DNA from: JBICHM01 sp043101835
Lineage (GTDB): Bacteria; Planctomycetota; Phycisphaerae; Phycisphaerales; UBA1924
Assembly: GCA_043101835.1 (NCBI GenBank)
Contig: JBICHM010000189.1
Coordinates: 1-24,678, forward strand
Reading direction: 5' to 3'
DNA: 24,678 nt
Numbering within the stretch: position 1 is the stretch's first letter; the number at the start of each line of letters is the position of its first letter. Below are positions 14,781 through 22,641 of the stretch, piece by piece. The notes below the pieces were generated by a model that was not told the origin of the DNA, searched no databases, and saw only the letters and a list, made by a program, of their open reading frames with translations. The translations under genes and the position numbers were made by a program.

Positions 14781-16075
14781 GCCGCGTCCTGCTCCCGCGT
14801 CGCGCTCGGCGCCTCGTAGGGGACCACCGGATGACGCTCGCGCAGGCGCTTGGTGAAGACGCGCCGAAAGGTGCCGTAGAAAGCCTGCAGCCGCGCCTTC
14901 ATCCCGAGTTCGCTCCACCAGTACCGGCGCATCGGCATCCCGCCGAAGCGCGGCGTCGGCACGCGCATCATCCTCAGCGCCGTGATCCGACCCCACACCG
15001 CGCCGCGACCGGCGAGCAGGTTCGGCTGGCTGCGCGGCAGAATCTCCGGCTCAACGCGCTCGAGCGACAGGTACCCCGCCGCGATCGCGCCCTCGATGAT
15101 CCGCCTCCCGCGCTCCGTCCGCGCGATCACCAGCGAAGTGCCCGGCTCACCAGGCTGGATCTCCCGATACCACGGGTCGCCCACGCTGATGTCGGCGAAC
15201 TCGCCGGTGTGATCGGCGCACACATAGCAGCGCCACTGCCGGTGCTTCTGCAGCGTTTCGCCCCACGATTGCTGGTAGGTCAGCTGCTTCGACGCGACGG
15301 CGCCGTCGGGCGTGCGCGCGACGACCGTCGCCATGCCCGGCCACCCGTTGCCCCGGTAGCGCACGCTGACGACATCCTCTGGCTCGAACCCCATGCGCCG
15401 GATCATCGCGATCGTGCCCGCCGTCGAAGGGGCGCCGGCGCAGAAGATCGCGATCGTGCAGCCGAGCTTCTCGTCGAGCCCCGGCCGGATCGCCCGCGCC
15501 TTCGCCGCCGCGCCGATGTCGCAGGGCTTGCCGATCATCACACACGGCGACGGCGCCGCCTCCACCATCCCCAGCCCGTCGCAGGGGCTCGCCGGCGCAT
15601 AGCGCGAGCCCGTGGCGCCGAGGATCGCCTCGCGCGTGCGGCTCAGCACCGTCTCGTTCAGGTACGGCACATCCTTCCGCGCGTCGATGTGCAGCAGCCC
15701 GTGCATGCGCTCTCGCTCGATGCAATAGAGCGCCAGCGCGCTGGCCGCCCCACCGCTCGATCCGGCGTAGCGGATCTCGTCGTCAGCCGCGTACCCCTCC
15801 CACATCGCGCGCACCGGGCCCCAGCCGGGTCGCAGCTCGCGGATCAGCGCCGCGTCGGTCTCGTCGAAGTCGTGCTCGAGCGCCACGCCCGGGCAGACGC
15901 GCATCGCGTCGGCCATCGCGCGCCCATCCGCGCCGTCGCGCACCAGCGGACGCCTGCCGAACTCGAGCGCATCCACCATCCGAATGTCATCGGGCGCCGC
16001 GTACGCGCACGCGCCGCACCCGCAGCACAGCTGGCGCTCGGCGACCTCCCGGATGTCCAGCACCGGAAGCCTCAT
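14777..16075 (-). CDS. Coenzyme F420 hydrogenase/dehydrogenase beta-subunit-like (FrhB) Fe-S protein
   Basis: A 432-residue FrhB-family protein. An N-terminal ferredoxin-like motif C17-x2-C20-x2-C23 is followed by A27-P28, where a standard [4Fe-4S] motif would have Cys-Pro; a lone CPG occurs some 40 residues later. The FrhB N-terminal domain has EIRYAGSSGGAASALALYC and PSPCVMIGKPCDIGAAAKA; the C-terminal domain has IAIFCAGAPSTAGT, VRYRGNGWPGMATV and RCYVCADHTGEFADISVGDP with a C-x-x-C pair. FrhB proteins bind FAD plus an Fe-S cluster and pass electrons. Relatives occur in polysaccharide clusters close to pyruvyl transferases, as here, but their reaction is not established. The ATG overlaps the upstream stop as ATGA. 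Confidence 0.88.
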   Translation of the reverse strand: MRLPVLDIREVAERQLCCGCGACAYAAPDDIRMVDALEFGRRPLVRDGADGRAMADAMRVCPGVALEHDFDETDAALIRELRPGWGPVRAMWEGYAADDEIRYAGSSGGAASALALYCIERERMHGLLHIDARKDVPYLNETVLSRTREAILGATGSRYAPASPCDGLGMVEAAPSPCVMIGKPCDIGAAAKARAIRPGLDEKLGCTIAIFCAGAPSTAGTIAMIRRMGFEPEDVVSVRYRGNGWPGMATVVARTPDGAVASKQLTYQQSWGETLQKHRQWRCYVCADHTGEFADISVGDPWYREIQPGEPGTSLVIARTERGRRIIEGAIAAGYLSLERVEPEILPRSQPNLLAGRGAVWGRITALRMMRVPTPRFGGMPMRRYWWSELGMKARLQAFYGTFRRVFTKRLRERHPVVPYEAPSATREQDAA

Positions 16076-16785
16076 GCCTGCGCCGCCGCCTCTCTGGCGG
16101 GCCCGAGCAGCGGGTGCCGCGACGTCGCCACCGGCGTCTGCATGCCCTCGATCTCCCCGGCGATCTCTTCCACCGAATGCTCCCACCAGCGGCTCTCGCG
16201 CACGCGCTCCTGCGTCGCCTCGTCGAACCGCATCTTCAGCACGCGCGCCGGGTTCCCCGCGACGATCGCAAAGTCCGGCACATCGCGCGTCACGACAGCG
16301 CCCGCGCCGACAACCGCGCCCAGACCGATGCGCCGGCACCCCGGCGTCACGATCGCGCGCTCGCCGATCCACGCGTCGTGCTCGATCCGCAGCGAGCCCG
16401 TCTCGATCGTGTCCTCGCGCACATACCCGAGCGCGCTGTTGTAGAAGAACGGGTGCATCGATAGCCGCTCGTACGGGTGGTTCCGCAGGTACACGCGCAC
16501 CCCGCAGGCCATCGAGACAAATCGCCCGACGACCACACCCGGCGGGAAGGCGCCCGGCAGCAGGCACTCTCCGTAGGAATACGCCCCGACGAAGACGCCG
16601 CAGCGGTCGGCCAGGATCCTCCGCGCCGTCAGCGATCGGAACGCGGCGCCCTCGAGGCGCATCGCCCAGTGCGTCGCGCGCACGAGCAGACGCCCGCGCT
16701 TCGCGAGCCGCTCGAACGCCGGCCCGAGCGCATGGCGCCGGCAGAGGTCCCACCCGAGATCGCGTTCGATCGCCGCCCGGTCCAT
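16072..16785 (-). CDS. Hexapeptide-repeat (left-handed beta-helix) O-acetyltransferase
   Basis: A 237-residue CatB/xenobiotic acetyltransferase-like protein. The helix is built from imperfect hexapeptides: CGVFVGAYSYGECLLPGAF, GVVVGRFVSMACGVRVYLRN, and after a loop IEHDAWIGERAIVTPGCR, IGLGAVVGAGAVVTRDVPDF, AIVAGNPARVLKMRF, the classic W-I-G ... G-A-G-A-V-V-T-x-D-V ... G-N-P-A end. The loop H-P-Y-E-R-L-S-M-H-P-F-F carries histidines that could serve as catalytic base. Acetyl-CoA is the expected donor and a sugar hydroxyl or amine the acceptor. Start is ATG 16785, sharing a base with the flippase stop; GTG 16788 directly before it would overlap by 4 bases. Confidence 0.9.
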   Translation of the reverse strand: MDRAAIERDLGWDLCRRHALGPAFERLAKRGRLLVRATHWAMRLEGAAFRSLTARRILADRCGVFVGAYSYGECLLPGAFPPGVVVGRFVSMACGVRVYLRNHPYERLSMHPFFYNSALGYVREDTIETGSLRIEHDAWIGERAIVTPGCRRIGLGAVVGAGAVVTRDVPDFAIVAGNPARVLKMRFDEATQERVRESRWWEHSVEEIAGEIEGMQTPVATSRHPLLGPAREAAAQA

Positions 16786-18239
16786 CACACCCCGCGCTCC
16801 GCCAGCCGTCGCGACGCCGCCTGCACAAACACCCGCCACTCCGACCGCAGCGCGCGGCACGCCGCGAGCGTCAGGAGCGAGATCCCCAGCCCCAGCGCCC
16901 CCATGAGCGCGAGCACGATCACGGGGCTGCGGTGCGCAAGCTCGGTCCGCGAAAGTCCCCACGCCGCCCCGCCGGCGATGATCACCAGCAGCCCCGGACC
17001 GATGGTGCGCAGGGCCGGCACGGCCTGGCGCCGCCAGAGCCGGTGCGTCGAGACGCCGATCGCCAGCAGTTCGCCGAGGAAGCCCATCATCGCGATGACC
17101 TCGAGCCCCGCCCCGCGCCACGCCGCGACGAGCGCCGCGGGCACGGCGAGGGCGCGCGCGATGTTCGCCACCAGCGAGTTCACCGTGTCGGCGCGCGCCA
17201 GCGCCGCGATCGTCGGGGCCACGCGCACGAGCCGGAGCGCCTGCGCCGCGGCGAGCCATCCGATGAACGCCCCCGCCGCCGCGTACTTCTCGCCGTAGAT
17301 CAGCGTGATCACCCACCCGCCGGCGAGCGCGAAGGGGATCACCAGCAGCGCGCCGACCAGCGACAACCCCTGCGCCAGGACCGAGTACCGGCGTTCGAGC
17401 GCTGCCTGGTCATCCTGCACGCTCGCCAGCGTCGGCAGCGCCACGCTGCTGACGACCCCGACGACCGAGAAGGCGAGCAGAATTGTCAGCTGGAACGCCA
17501 CGGAGTACACACCGAGGTCGTCCTGCGAGAACATCGCGCCGACGATCGCCCGATCGCCCCAGAAGACGCCGAACATCAAGAGCCCGTTCAGGAGCAGCGG
17601 CCAGCCGAAGGCGATAATGCGCCGGGCCATCGCGCGGTCAATCGCCCAGCGGTACCGGCGCTCGGCGAGCAGGTGCGACGCCGCCACCAGCGTCGTCTGC
17701 TGCACGAAGAGCAGCCACACCATCGCCGAGTAATCGCGGAGCAAGAACGCCAGCGGGATCGCCGCGAGCGTCGCCGTCACCTGGCTGGCCACCTCCATCG
17801 TCACATACGGCCGGAAGCGCAGGACGCGCTGGAATCGGCTGACATCCTCGTGGCGCAGCGCCGTGATCAGCGGCAGCGCCGCGATCGTGCGGAAGGCCCA
17901 GGTCGCCTCCGTCGCATCGAAGAGTCGCGCAATCGGGCCCGCGAGGGCGAAGATCAGCGTCGCCGCGATGACCCCCTGCGCCATCGCGAACAGGTGCACC
18001 GACGCCTGCAGGCGCTCGTCGTCGCCGTCGGGCGCCTGCACGAGCAGCCGGTTCGTCGCCAGGTCGGTGACCATCGAGAAGAGCGCAACCGTCATCGCGA
18101 AGAGCGCCGCGACGCCGACATCGTCGACCCCCAGCAGACGCGCGATGACGACGCTCCGCACGAACGAGGCCCCCTGCCCGAGCACCTTGCCCGCGCCGAC
18201 GGCCGCCGCGCCGCCAAAGACCCCGCGCCGCACGCTCAC
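16785..18239 (-). CDS. Oligosaccharide flippase (Wzx, MATE/PST superfamily)
   Basis: A 484-residue polytopic protein with 12-14 hydrophobic segments and the polysaccharide-transporter N-terminus: GAGKVLGQGASFVRSVVIARLLG, read as residues 15-37, with the usual A-R-L-L-G ending before helix 2. Further family features are FGWPLLLNGLLMFGVFWGDR with a charge inside the bundle, QDDLGVYSVAFQLTILLAFS near helix 8, and IYGEKYAAAGAFIGWLAAAQ, the common Y-G-x-x-Y-x-x-A-G motif in the second half. It should move the undecaprenyl-PP-linked repeat unit to the periplasmic side before polymerisation. The presence of flippase and polymerase in one operon argues for a Wzx/Wzy pathway rather than an ABC or synthase route. 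The GTG start overlaps the upstream stop as GTGA. Confidence 0.92.
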   Translation of the reverse strand: MSVRRGVFGGAAAVGAGKVLGQGASFVRSVVIARLLGVDDVGVAALFAMTVALFSMVTDLATNRLLVQAPDGDDERLQASVHLFAMAQGVIAATLIFALAGPIARLFDATEATWAFRTIAALPLITALRHEDVSRFQRVLRFRPYVTMEVASQVTATLAAIPLAFLLRDYSAMVWLLFVQQTTLVAASHLLAERRYRWAIDRAMARRIIAFGWPLLLNGLLMFGVFWGDRAIVGAMFSQDDLGVYSVAFQLTILLAFSVVGVVSSVALPTLASVQDDQAALERRYSVLAQGLSLVGALLVIPFALAGGWVITLIYGEKYAAAGAFIGWLAAAQALRLVRVAPTIAALARADTVNSLVANIARALAVPAALVAAWRGAGLEVIAMMGFLGELLAIGVSTHRLWRRQAVPALRTIGPGLLVIIAGGAAWGLSRTELAHRSPVIVLALMGALGLGISLLTLAACRALRSEWRVFVQAASRRLAERGV

Positions 18240-19546
18240 CGGCGTGCGCCCTCAGCGCGTGCGACGCGCGCCGAGTCCACGATCGCGTCCATCTGCGCCG
18301 CCGCCCTCTCCTTCACACCGACAAGCGCGTCGCGAAGCACCGGACGAGCCGCGTCGCGCGTCTCCCACGACCACCAGAGGCGATCGACCACCGCATCGGT
18401 CTCGAGCGAACGCGGATCGGCGACATGGTCGCCCATTGCCACAGACTCGAAGACGCCCTGCGTCTTGCCGCTGTAGGCGATCGCCGCCGTCGAGACACCC
18501 GAGCTCAGCCCGGCGATCGTCGAGTGCATGCGCGTGCCGCAGAACCAGTCGGTCTGCGCGATGATCCACTTCGTCTCAGACTGATCGTACGTGAGCGTCG
18601 GCAGAGCGCAGATGCGCTCGGGCGCGTCCAGATCGCGCGCCACTTCGTCGCAGGGACCGTTGTCCGCCTCGCCGGTCGTGTTGCCCACCGGGCCGAGCAC
18701 GTGCGGCACAAGCACGATGCGCGCATCGGTCTCGTCGAGCACGCGCCGCAGGAACTTCCGCACCACCGCCCGATAGTCGGCTTTCAATCCGTATCGCTGC
18801 GCGCGAGACGCGGCGTCGATCGAGATCAGCCCGCTCACATTGAAGCCGATGATCGGCCCCTCATCGCGCCTGTCCAGCCACGCAGCCAGCGTCTCCGGCT
18901 CGATCCGCGCGGGCCTGCGCTTCTCGAGCGCGAAGGCGACATCCACGCCGCAGCGATGACGCGCGGGGTCGTAGCGGTCGCCCAGCAGCTCCTTCAGCGT
19001 GTCGTAGCTGTGCTCGTCCCGCGCCCAGCAGGCGTGCGCGCCGCGCACGATCTCCGCCGCGATCTTCCGCGCCGCCGGGTCGACGTACGGCCCGTACGTC
19101 TGGGGCAGCAGGATCAGGGGCGTCCCCATGCGCAGCGTCAGGCGCTTCACGAGCGTGACCGAACGGAACACGCGCGGGCCGTACAGGTCGGCGAACGAGT
19201 CGCCACCGCTGATGTCGAGCACGGCGTCGCTGGTCCGCAGCGCCCGCGCCGCGGGATTCCCGGCGCCGCCGACCAGGGCGCTGGCGAGGATGTTGTAGTA
19301 GCTCTCGCGCCGATAGACGCGCCGGGACAGACTCGCCCCGCACCGTTCGTAGTCGAACGAGAGGCCGTCGAGCGCGAGCGTGTCGCGTCGGACGCCCCGT
19401 CCGTTGTCGAAGACGGTCACCCTCGCGTTCGGCGCCCGGCGGGCGAGGCCGGCGAGCGTCGAAAAGCACAACGCCGAAACACCGAGGTTCCCGGTGTCCG
19501 GCGCCGCGCCCACGAGACAGAAAGCGGGATCGCGTTCCAGATTCAT
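18236..19546 (-). CDS. Polysaccharide pyruvyl transferase family protein
   Basis: A 436-residue PF04230-type protein (WcaK/CsaB family). It opens with FCLVGAAPDTGNLGVSALC, the GT-B-like N-terminal loop, then AVLDISGGDSFADLYGPR (the conserved G-G-D-x-F-x-D), LILLPQTYGPY, CWARDEHSYDTLKELLGD and, in the C-terminal domain, WFCGTRMHSTIAGLSSGVST with the family-defining R-M-H, followed by AIAYSGKTQGVFE. Known members add a pyruvate ketal from phosphoenolpyruvate to sugars in secondary cell-wall polymers or colanic acid; some relatives have other roles. I chose ATG 19546, where the conserved N-terminal strand begins; ATG 19588 would add 14 Arg/Pro residues. A gap of 54 bases separates it from the beta-helix gene. 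Confidence 0.9.
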   Translation of the reverse strand: MNLERDPAFCLVGAAPDTGNLGVSALCFSTLAGLARRAPNARVTVFDNGRGVRRDTLALDGLSFDYERCGASLSRRVYRRESYYNILASALVGGAGNPAARALRTSDAVLDISGGDSFADLYGPRVFRSVTLVKRLTLRMGTPLILLPQTYGPYVDPAARKIAAEIVRGAHACWARDEHSYDTLKELLGDRYDPARHRCGVDVAFALEKRRPARIEPETLAAWLDRRDEGPIIGFNVSGLISIDAASRAQRYGLKADYRAVVRKFLRRVLDETDARIVLVPHVLGPVGNTTGEADNGPCDEVARDLDAPERICALPTLTYDQSETKWIIAQTDWFCGTRMHSTIAGLSSGVSTAAIAYSGKTQGVFESVAMGDHVADPRSLETDAVVDRLWWSWETRDAARPVLRDALVGVKERAAAQMDAIVDSARVARAEGARR

Positions 19547-19554
19547 GATTGGCT

Positions 19555-19583
19555 GGGGCCGGGCGCGCCGTCGCGACGGCCCC
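19555..19583. other. GC-rich stem-loop in the 54-base gap between two operon genes
   Basis: GGGGCCG at 19555-19561 pairs with CGGCCCC at 19577-19583, and a perfect 14-base palindrome, GCCGTCGCGACGGC, lies at 19567-19580. No T-run follows on the minus strand, so it is a poor intrinsic terminator. It may partly attenuate, protect the mRNA end, or simply reflect high GC. Confidence 0.45.
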
Positions 19584-19600
19584 GTCATCCGATTGTCAGG

Positions 19601-22591
19601 TCAGTCCTGAATCGCGCCGCGGTCGCGCGGCGCCTTTTCGGCGTTCGCCCACGGCCCGCGACGGAAGCCGTGCACCTTCAGGCCGCTGCCTTCGAGGCCG
19701 GGCGCCAGCGCGCCGTCGTGGTACAGCACGCCCGCGGGCATCGGGCTCGTGAACTCCACGCGCACGTCGCCCACCAGCGTCCCGATGCCGATCGGGACGC
19801 CCTTGTAGTACTGCGGCACCGTCGAGTGCAGCATCGTGATCCCGGCGGGCAGCCCGCCCACGCCCGGGCCGTCGGCGATCCAGCCGAAGGCGCTGTTCTG
19901 GATCAGGAAGTCATTGGCCTGCCAGATCGACTGATGGTTGTGGAAGAGCCAGCGACGGCCCGGGCTGCTGACGTGCAGGAAGAAGATGTTCTTGAAGTCG
20001 CCGGAGAACTGGTTGGCCAGGCCGGTGTCCGTGCCGGTGTTCTCGATCGCGATGTCCACGAAGGCGAAATCGCGGAAGCCCGCCGCGGTGTCGGCGTAGA
20101 AGTTCTGCACATCGACCGCGTTCGAGACGCGCACGTTGTACGCGATGATGTTCTCGAGGATATGGCCCGGCATGAAGTACTGGAAGATGTCGGTGTGGTG
20201 CTGCGTCGGGCTGATGATCATGTCGCCCGTCGAGCCCACCACCATGCGGCAGTTCTGGAAGTTGTCGCCGCCGATGCGGTAGTGGTGCGTGTTGCGGTGC
20301 AGGATCGCGTCGGTCCAGCCGTAGATCACATCGTGCGCGTAGCTGTCGGTCACGTACACGCGGCTGCCCGTCGCCGAGGAGGCCACCGGCTGCAGGTAGG
20401 TCGGCTTGGCCGGGGCGACGCCCTGGCCGTCGAACAGTCGAGCGCCGTCGAACCAGTAGTCGGCGCCGCCGCTCTCGCCGATCTGCATGAACGTGTTGTA
20501 GTCGAAGGCGATGTTGTGGTACCGCATCCGGTCCACATTCGTCATGACGAGGCTGGAGCTCACCTGGCGGACGATGACATCGTTCCAGTCGAGCCCGTCG
20601 GCGGCGCGAAGCGTGATCCAGCGCTCGTTCTTCAGACGCGTCGAGCGCGGCATGATCTCCCAGTCGCCGGCGGTCATGACGATGATCTCGCCGCCGTCCG
20701 CCGCCGCCTCGAGCGCGCTCTTGATCGTGCGCTTCGGCGCCGCCGGCGTGCCGGGGTTCGCGTCCGAGCCGCTGGCCGACACATGGATGCGCGACGGCGA
20801 CCAGTCGCCGTTCGGATCAGCGAACAGGAACATCGAGTTCTGCCCGTTGATCGGCGCATTCGTGTGCGGTCCGGCGAGCACGCGCGGGACGCCCGCCACC
20901 GGGTACGCCACCGCGCGGACCTCGATCGGGCCCTCGCGATACTGGCTCACATCCAGATTCGCCGTGAACTCCCAGATGCCCGTGCGCGGGTTCTCCGTCA
21001 TGTCGTAGACCGGCTGCCACGGGCCACCGTCCACCGAGAACTCGACGCGGTCGATGCCGTTCTGGTGGAAGGCCACGACGCCGACCTGGAAGTTGCCCGT
21101 GATCGTCTGGTAGGGCACCACATCCCAGCGCGCCATCGCCTTCTCATCGCTCGCCGGCTTGGTCGTGTCGCCGACCGCGCTCAACTCGTTCAGCGGGCCG
21201 GACCAGCCATCGCCCTGCAGAAGCGTGGGCACCTCGCCGGGCTCGGCGTCGGAGCCGCCACCGGAGCCACCACCCGAGCCTCCGCCAGAACCGCCACCAG
21301 AACCGCCGCCACCGACCGTGCCGCCGGTGCCCGTGGTGTCGCCCTCGTTGAACCCGCCATCGCCTTCGCCGCCGGAGTCGCCGTCGCCGTCGCCGTCGCC
21401 GGAGTCACCATCATCACCGCCGGTCGTGCCGCCATCCCCGGAGCCGCCGTCGGTCGTGCCGCCGTCGCCGGAGCCCGCGCCGCCACCGTCGGTCGAGCCG
21501 CCGTCACCGGAGCCCGCGTCGCCGCCGTCGGTCGAGCCGCCGTCGCCGGCGCCCGAATCGCCGCCGTCGGTCGTGTCGACGCCGCCGCCGTCACTGTCTC
21601 CATCGCCGTCATCGCCCGCGTCGCCACCGCCGGTCGAGGGACCGCCGCTCTGCTCGCCGGGAGGCGTGCTCCAGGCCTCGAGCAGGTCGGGATCATCGGT
21701 GTCGAGCGTCGGCAGCGGCTCATCGTTCGCGAGCACCCAGGCGTCCCCGCCGGCCGGGTAGAGCAGCCACAGGTCCGTATCGAGCACCGGCGAGTCAATC
21801 GAGGGGCCGTCACTGCCGCTTGAGTCCGCGAGCGTCTCCTCGAGCGCGCGCTGACCGCGCTTCGAGAGTGACGCGCTGTTCGAACTGGAGGTGCGCGACC
21901 GCGTCTCCGGCGAGTACGACATCTCGATGAAGTCAATCAGGCTCGCCACGTACGGATAGTCCGGCCCGGCGACCATGCCGTCGTTGCCGAAGGGCGCAAA
22001 ACCGTTGAAGGTGATGCGCGCGCCGGGACGCATCTGGCGAACACGCTGCAGGATGTCCGCGAGCGCTTCGTCGAGATCCGTCTCGTACCCATGCAGGCGC
22101 CTGCGGATCAGGTCGCGATCGATCGCCACGTTGTTGAGGTCGCGAAGCTCATTCGTCGCCGCCGCGAGCGCGGCCTGTCCGCGACGACTCGTCGCCGCAG
22201 ACGACGACCCGCCCGCAGCGCGGATCGGACGCCAGATGCGCGACAGCTGATCGATGCGGATCGTGTACAGCGCGCCCGGATCGGTCATCTGCCGGGCGAT
22301 TGCATTGGCGACCTGCTGGCGGGCCCCCTCACGCGTCGATGCCCAGCACAGGTCGTACGCCAGCAGATCGCTGTCGAAATCGAGATCGATGCGAATCGGC
22401 TCGCCCAGACGCTGCGAGTGGATCTCCGTCGCAGCGCCGAAGGCGGGCGCCGGCGTCACCAGCGTTGCGCACGCCGCGATGCCCGCGGCGGCGATCAGGG
22501 AACGGGCCGTGCCCGAGAACCGGGGCAGCCGGCAGAGCAGCGTCGCAGGAAGCGGCGCACGCGTCAGAAGGCCAGCAGTCGTCGGCGTCAT
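19601..22591 (-). CDS. Large secreted protein with Ig-like domain and right-handed beta-helix (pectate-lyase-like) domain
   Basis: A 996-residue exported protein at the head of the operon. A long basic n-region leads into a hydrophobic core (SLIAAAGIAACATLV, residues 31-45) and an A-F-G cleavage site near residue 52. Residues 53 to about 315 form a domain I do not recognise. Residues 318-451 are a low-complexity Gly/Ser/Asp/Thr linker. Next is a domain like bacterial Ig folds with IDRVEFSVDGGPWQPVYD. From about residue 600 follows a right-handed beta-helix: IHVSASGSDANPGTPAAP, then T-I-K-S-A-L-E-A-A and G-G-E-I-I-V, the standard lead-in of pectate-lyase-like and DUF1565 proteins. It probably binds, cleaves or epimerises the exported polymer; no catalytic residues can be named. 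ATG 22591 has AGAGGA 8 nt upstream; the frame is open further upstream but is not coding-like. Confidence 0.88.
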   Translation of the reverse strand: MTPTTAGLLTRAPLPATLLCRLPRFSGTARSLIAAAGIAACATLVTPAPAFGAATEIHSQRLGEPIRIDLDFDSDLLAYDLCWASTREGARQQVANAIARQMTDPGALYTIRIDQLSRIWRPIRAAGGSSSAATSRRGQAALAAATNELRDLNNVAIDRDLIRRRLHGYETDLDEALADILQRVRQMRPGARITFNGFAPFGNDGMVAGPDYPYVASLIDFIEMSYSPETRSRTSSSNSASLSKRGQRALEETLADSSGSDGPSIDSPVLDTDLWLLYPAGGDAWVLANDEPLPTLDTDDPDLLEAWSTPPGEQSGGPSTGGGDAGDDGDGDSDGGGVDTTDGGDSGAGDGGSTDGGDAGSGDGGSTDGGGAGSGDGGTTDGGSGDGGTTGGDDGDSGDGDGDGDSGGEGDGGFNEGDTTGTGGTVGGGGSGGGSGGGSGGGSGGGSDAEPGEVPTLLQGDGWSGPLNELSAVGDTTKPASDEKAMARWDVVPYQTITGNFQVGVVAFHQNGIDRVEFSVDGGPWQPVYDMTENPRTGIWEFTANLDVSQYREGPIEVRAVAYPVAGVPRVLAGPHTNAPINGQNSMFLFADPNGDWSPSRIHVSASGSDANPGTPAAPKRTIKSALEAAADGGEIIVMTAGDWEIMPRSTRLKNERWITLRAADGLDWNDVIVRQVSSSLVMTNVDRMRYHNIAFDYNTFMQIGESGGADYWFDGARLFDGQGVAPAKPTYLQPVASSATGSRVYVTDSYAHDVIYGWTDAILHRNTHHYRIGGDNFQNCRMVVGSTGDMIISPTQHHTDIFQYFMPGHILENIIAYNVRVSNAVDVQNFYADTAAGFRDFAFVDIAIENTGTDTGLANQFSGDFKNIFFLHVSSPGRRWLFHNHQSIWQANDFLIQNSAFGWIADGPGVGGLPAGITMLHSTVPQYYKGVPIGIGTLVGDVRVEFTSPMPAGVLYHDGALAPGLEGSGLKVHGFRRGPWANAEKAPRDRGAIQD
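21251..21313 (-). repeat. Tandem SGGG codon repeats (Gly/Ser linker) in the beta-helix protein
   Basis: Five near-identical units of about 12 bases encode a (GGGS)n-type flexible spacer that ends just before the Ig-like domain. Codons vary at third positions (GCC, ACC and TCC on the plus strand), so the amino-acid repeat is older than, or selected independently of, the DNA repeat. Confidence 0.85.
21431..21577 (-). repeat. 39-base tandem repeats coding a 13-residue GSTDGGxAGSGDG unit
   Basis: Three 39-base units lie at 21461-21499, 21500-21538 and 21539-21577, plus a shortened 30-base unit at 21431-21460. They encode Asp/Gly/Ser/Thr-rich 13-residue repeats in the linker between the N-terminal domain and the Ig-like domain. 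The strong DNA identity suggests recent unit gain or loss by slippage. Acidic repeats of this kind may bind calcium or act as an extended spacer; neither is shown. Confidence 0.85.
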
Positions 22592-22599
22592 GGGCGATG

Positions 22600-22605
22600 T
22601 CCTCT
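22600..22605 (-). promoter_or_regulatory. Ribosome binding site of the beta-helix gene
   Basis: AGAGGA on the minus strand, 8 nt before the ATG at 22591. It decides between this start and in-frame upstream alternatives (for example the ATG at 22809). Confidence 0.65.
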
Positions 22606-22641
22606 CATCCAATGCCCCGACGGGACCACGCGCGGTCGCCA

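Noticed and set aside
13935..14996. Longer version of the second deacetylase starting at 14996
   Set aside because: The extra 72 residues lie within the FrhB-like gene, lack conserved features, and GTG 14780 gives the same GTGA junction as neighbouring genes.
15984..18476. Plus-strand open frame of 830 codons
   Set aside because: Highly Arg/Pro-rich, low-information translation lying antisense to the FrhB-like, acetyltransferase and flippase genes, all of which have family signatures.
21250..21600. Regular short repeats that could be mistaken for a CRISPR array
   Set aside because: Units are multiples of three bases, contiguous without unique spacers, and stay in frame inside a conserved gene.
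21159..21761. Plus-strand Pro/Ser/Glu-rich frame with PPEP repeats, resembling a Pro-rich surface protein
   Set aside because: It is the antisense of the Gly/Ser/Asp linker repeats of the beta-helix protein; no start context or flanking domains.
18425..21823. Very long plus-strand open frame of 1132 codons opposite the flippase/pyruvyl transferase/beta-helix genes
   Set aside because: Composition is Arg/Ala/His/Val-rich with no motif; the opposite strand encodes clearly conserved proteins with stops, starts and overlaps in register. It is a GC-driven shadow.
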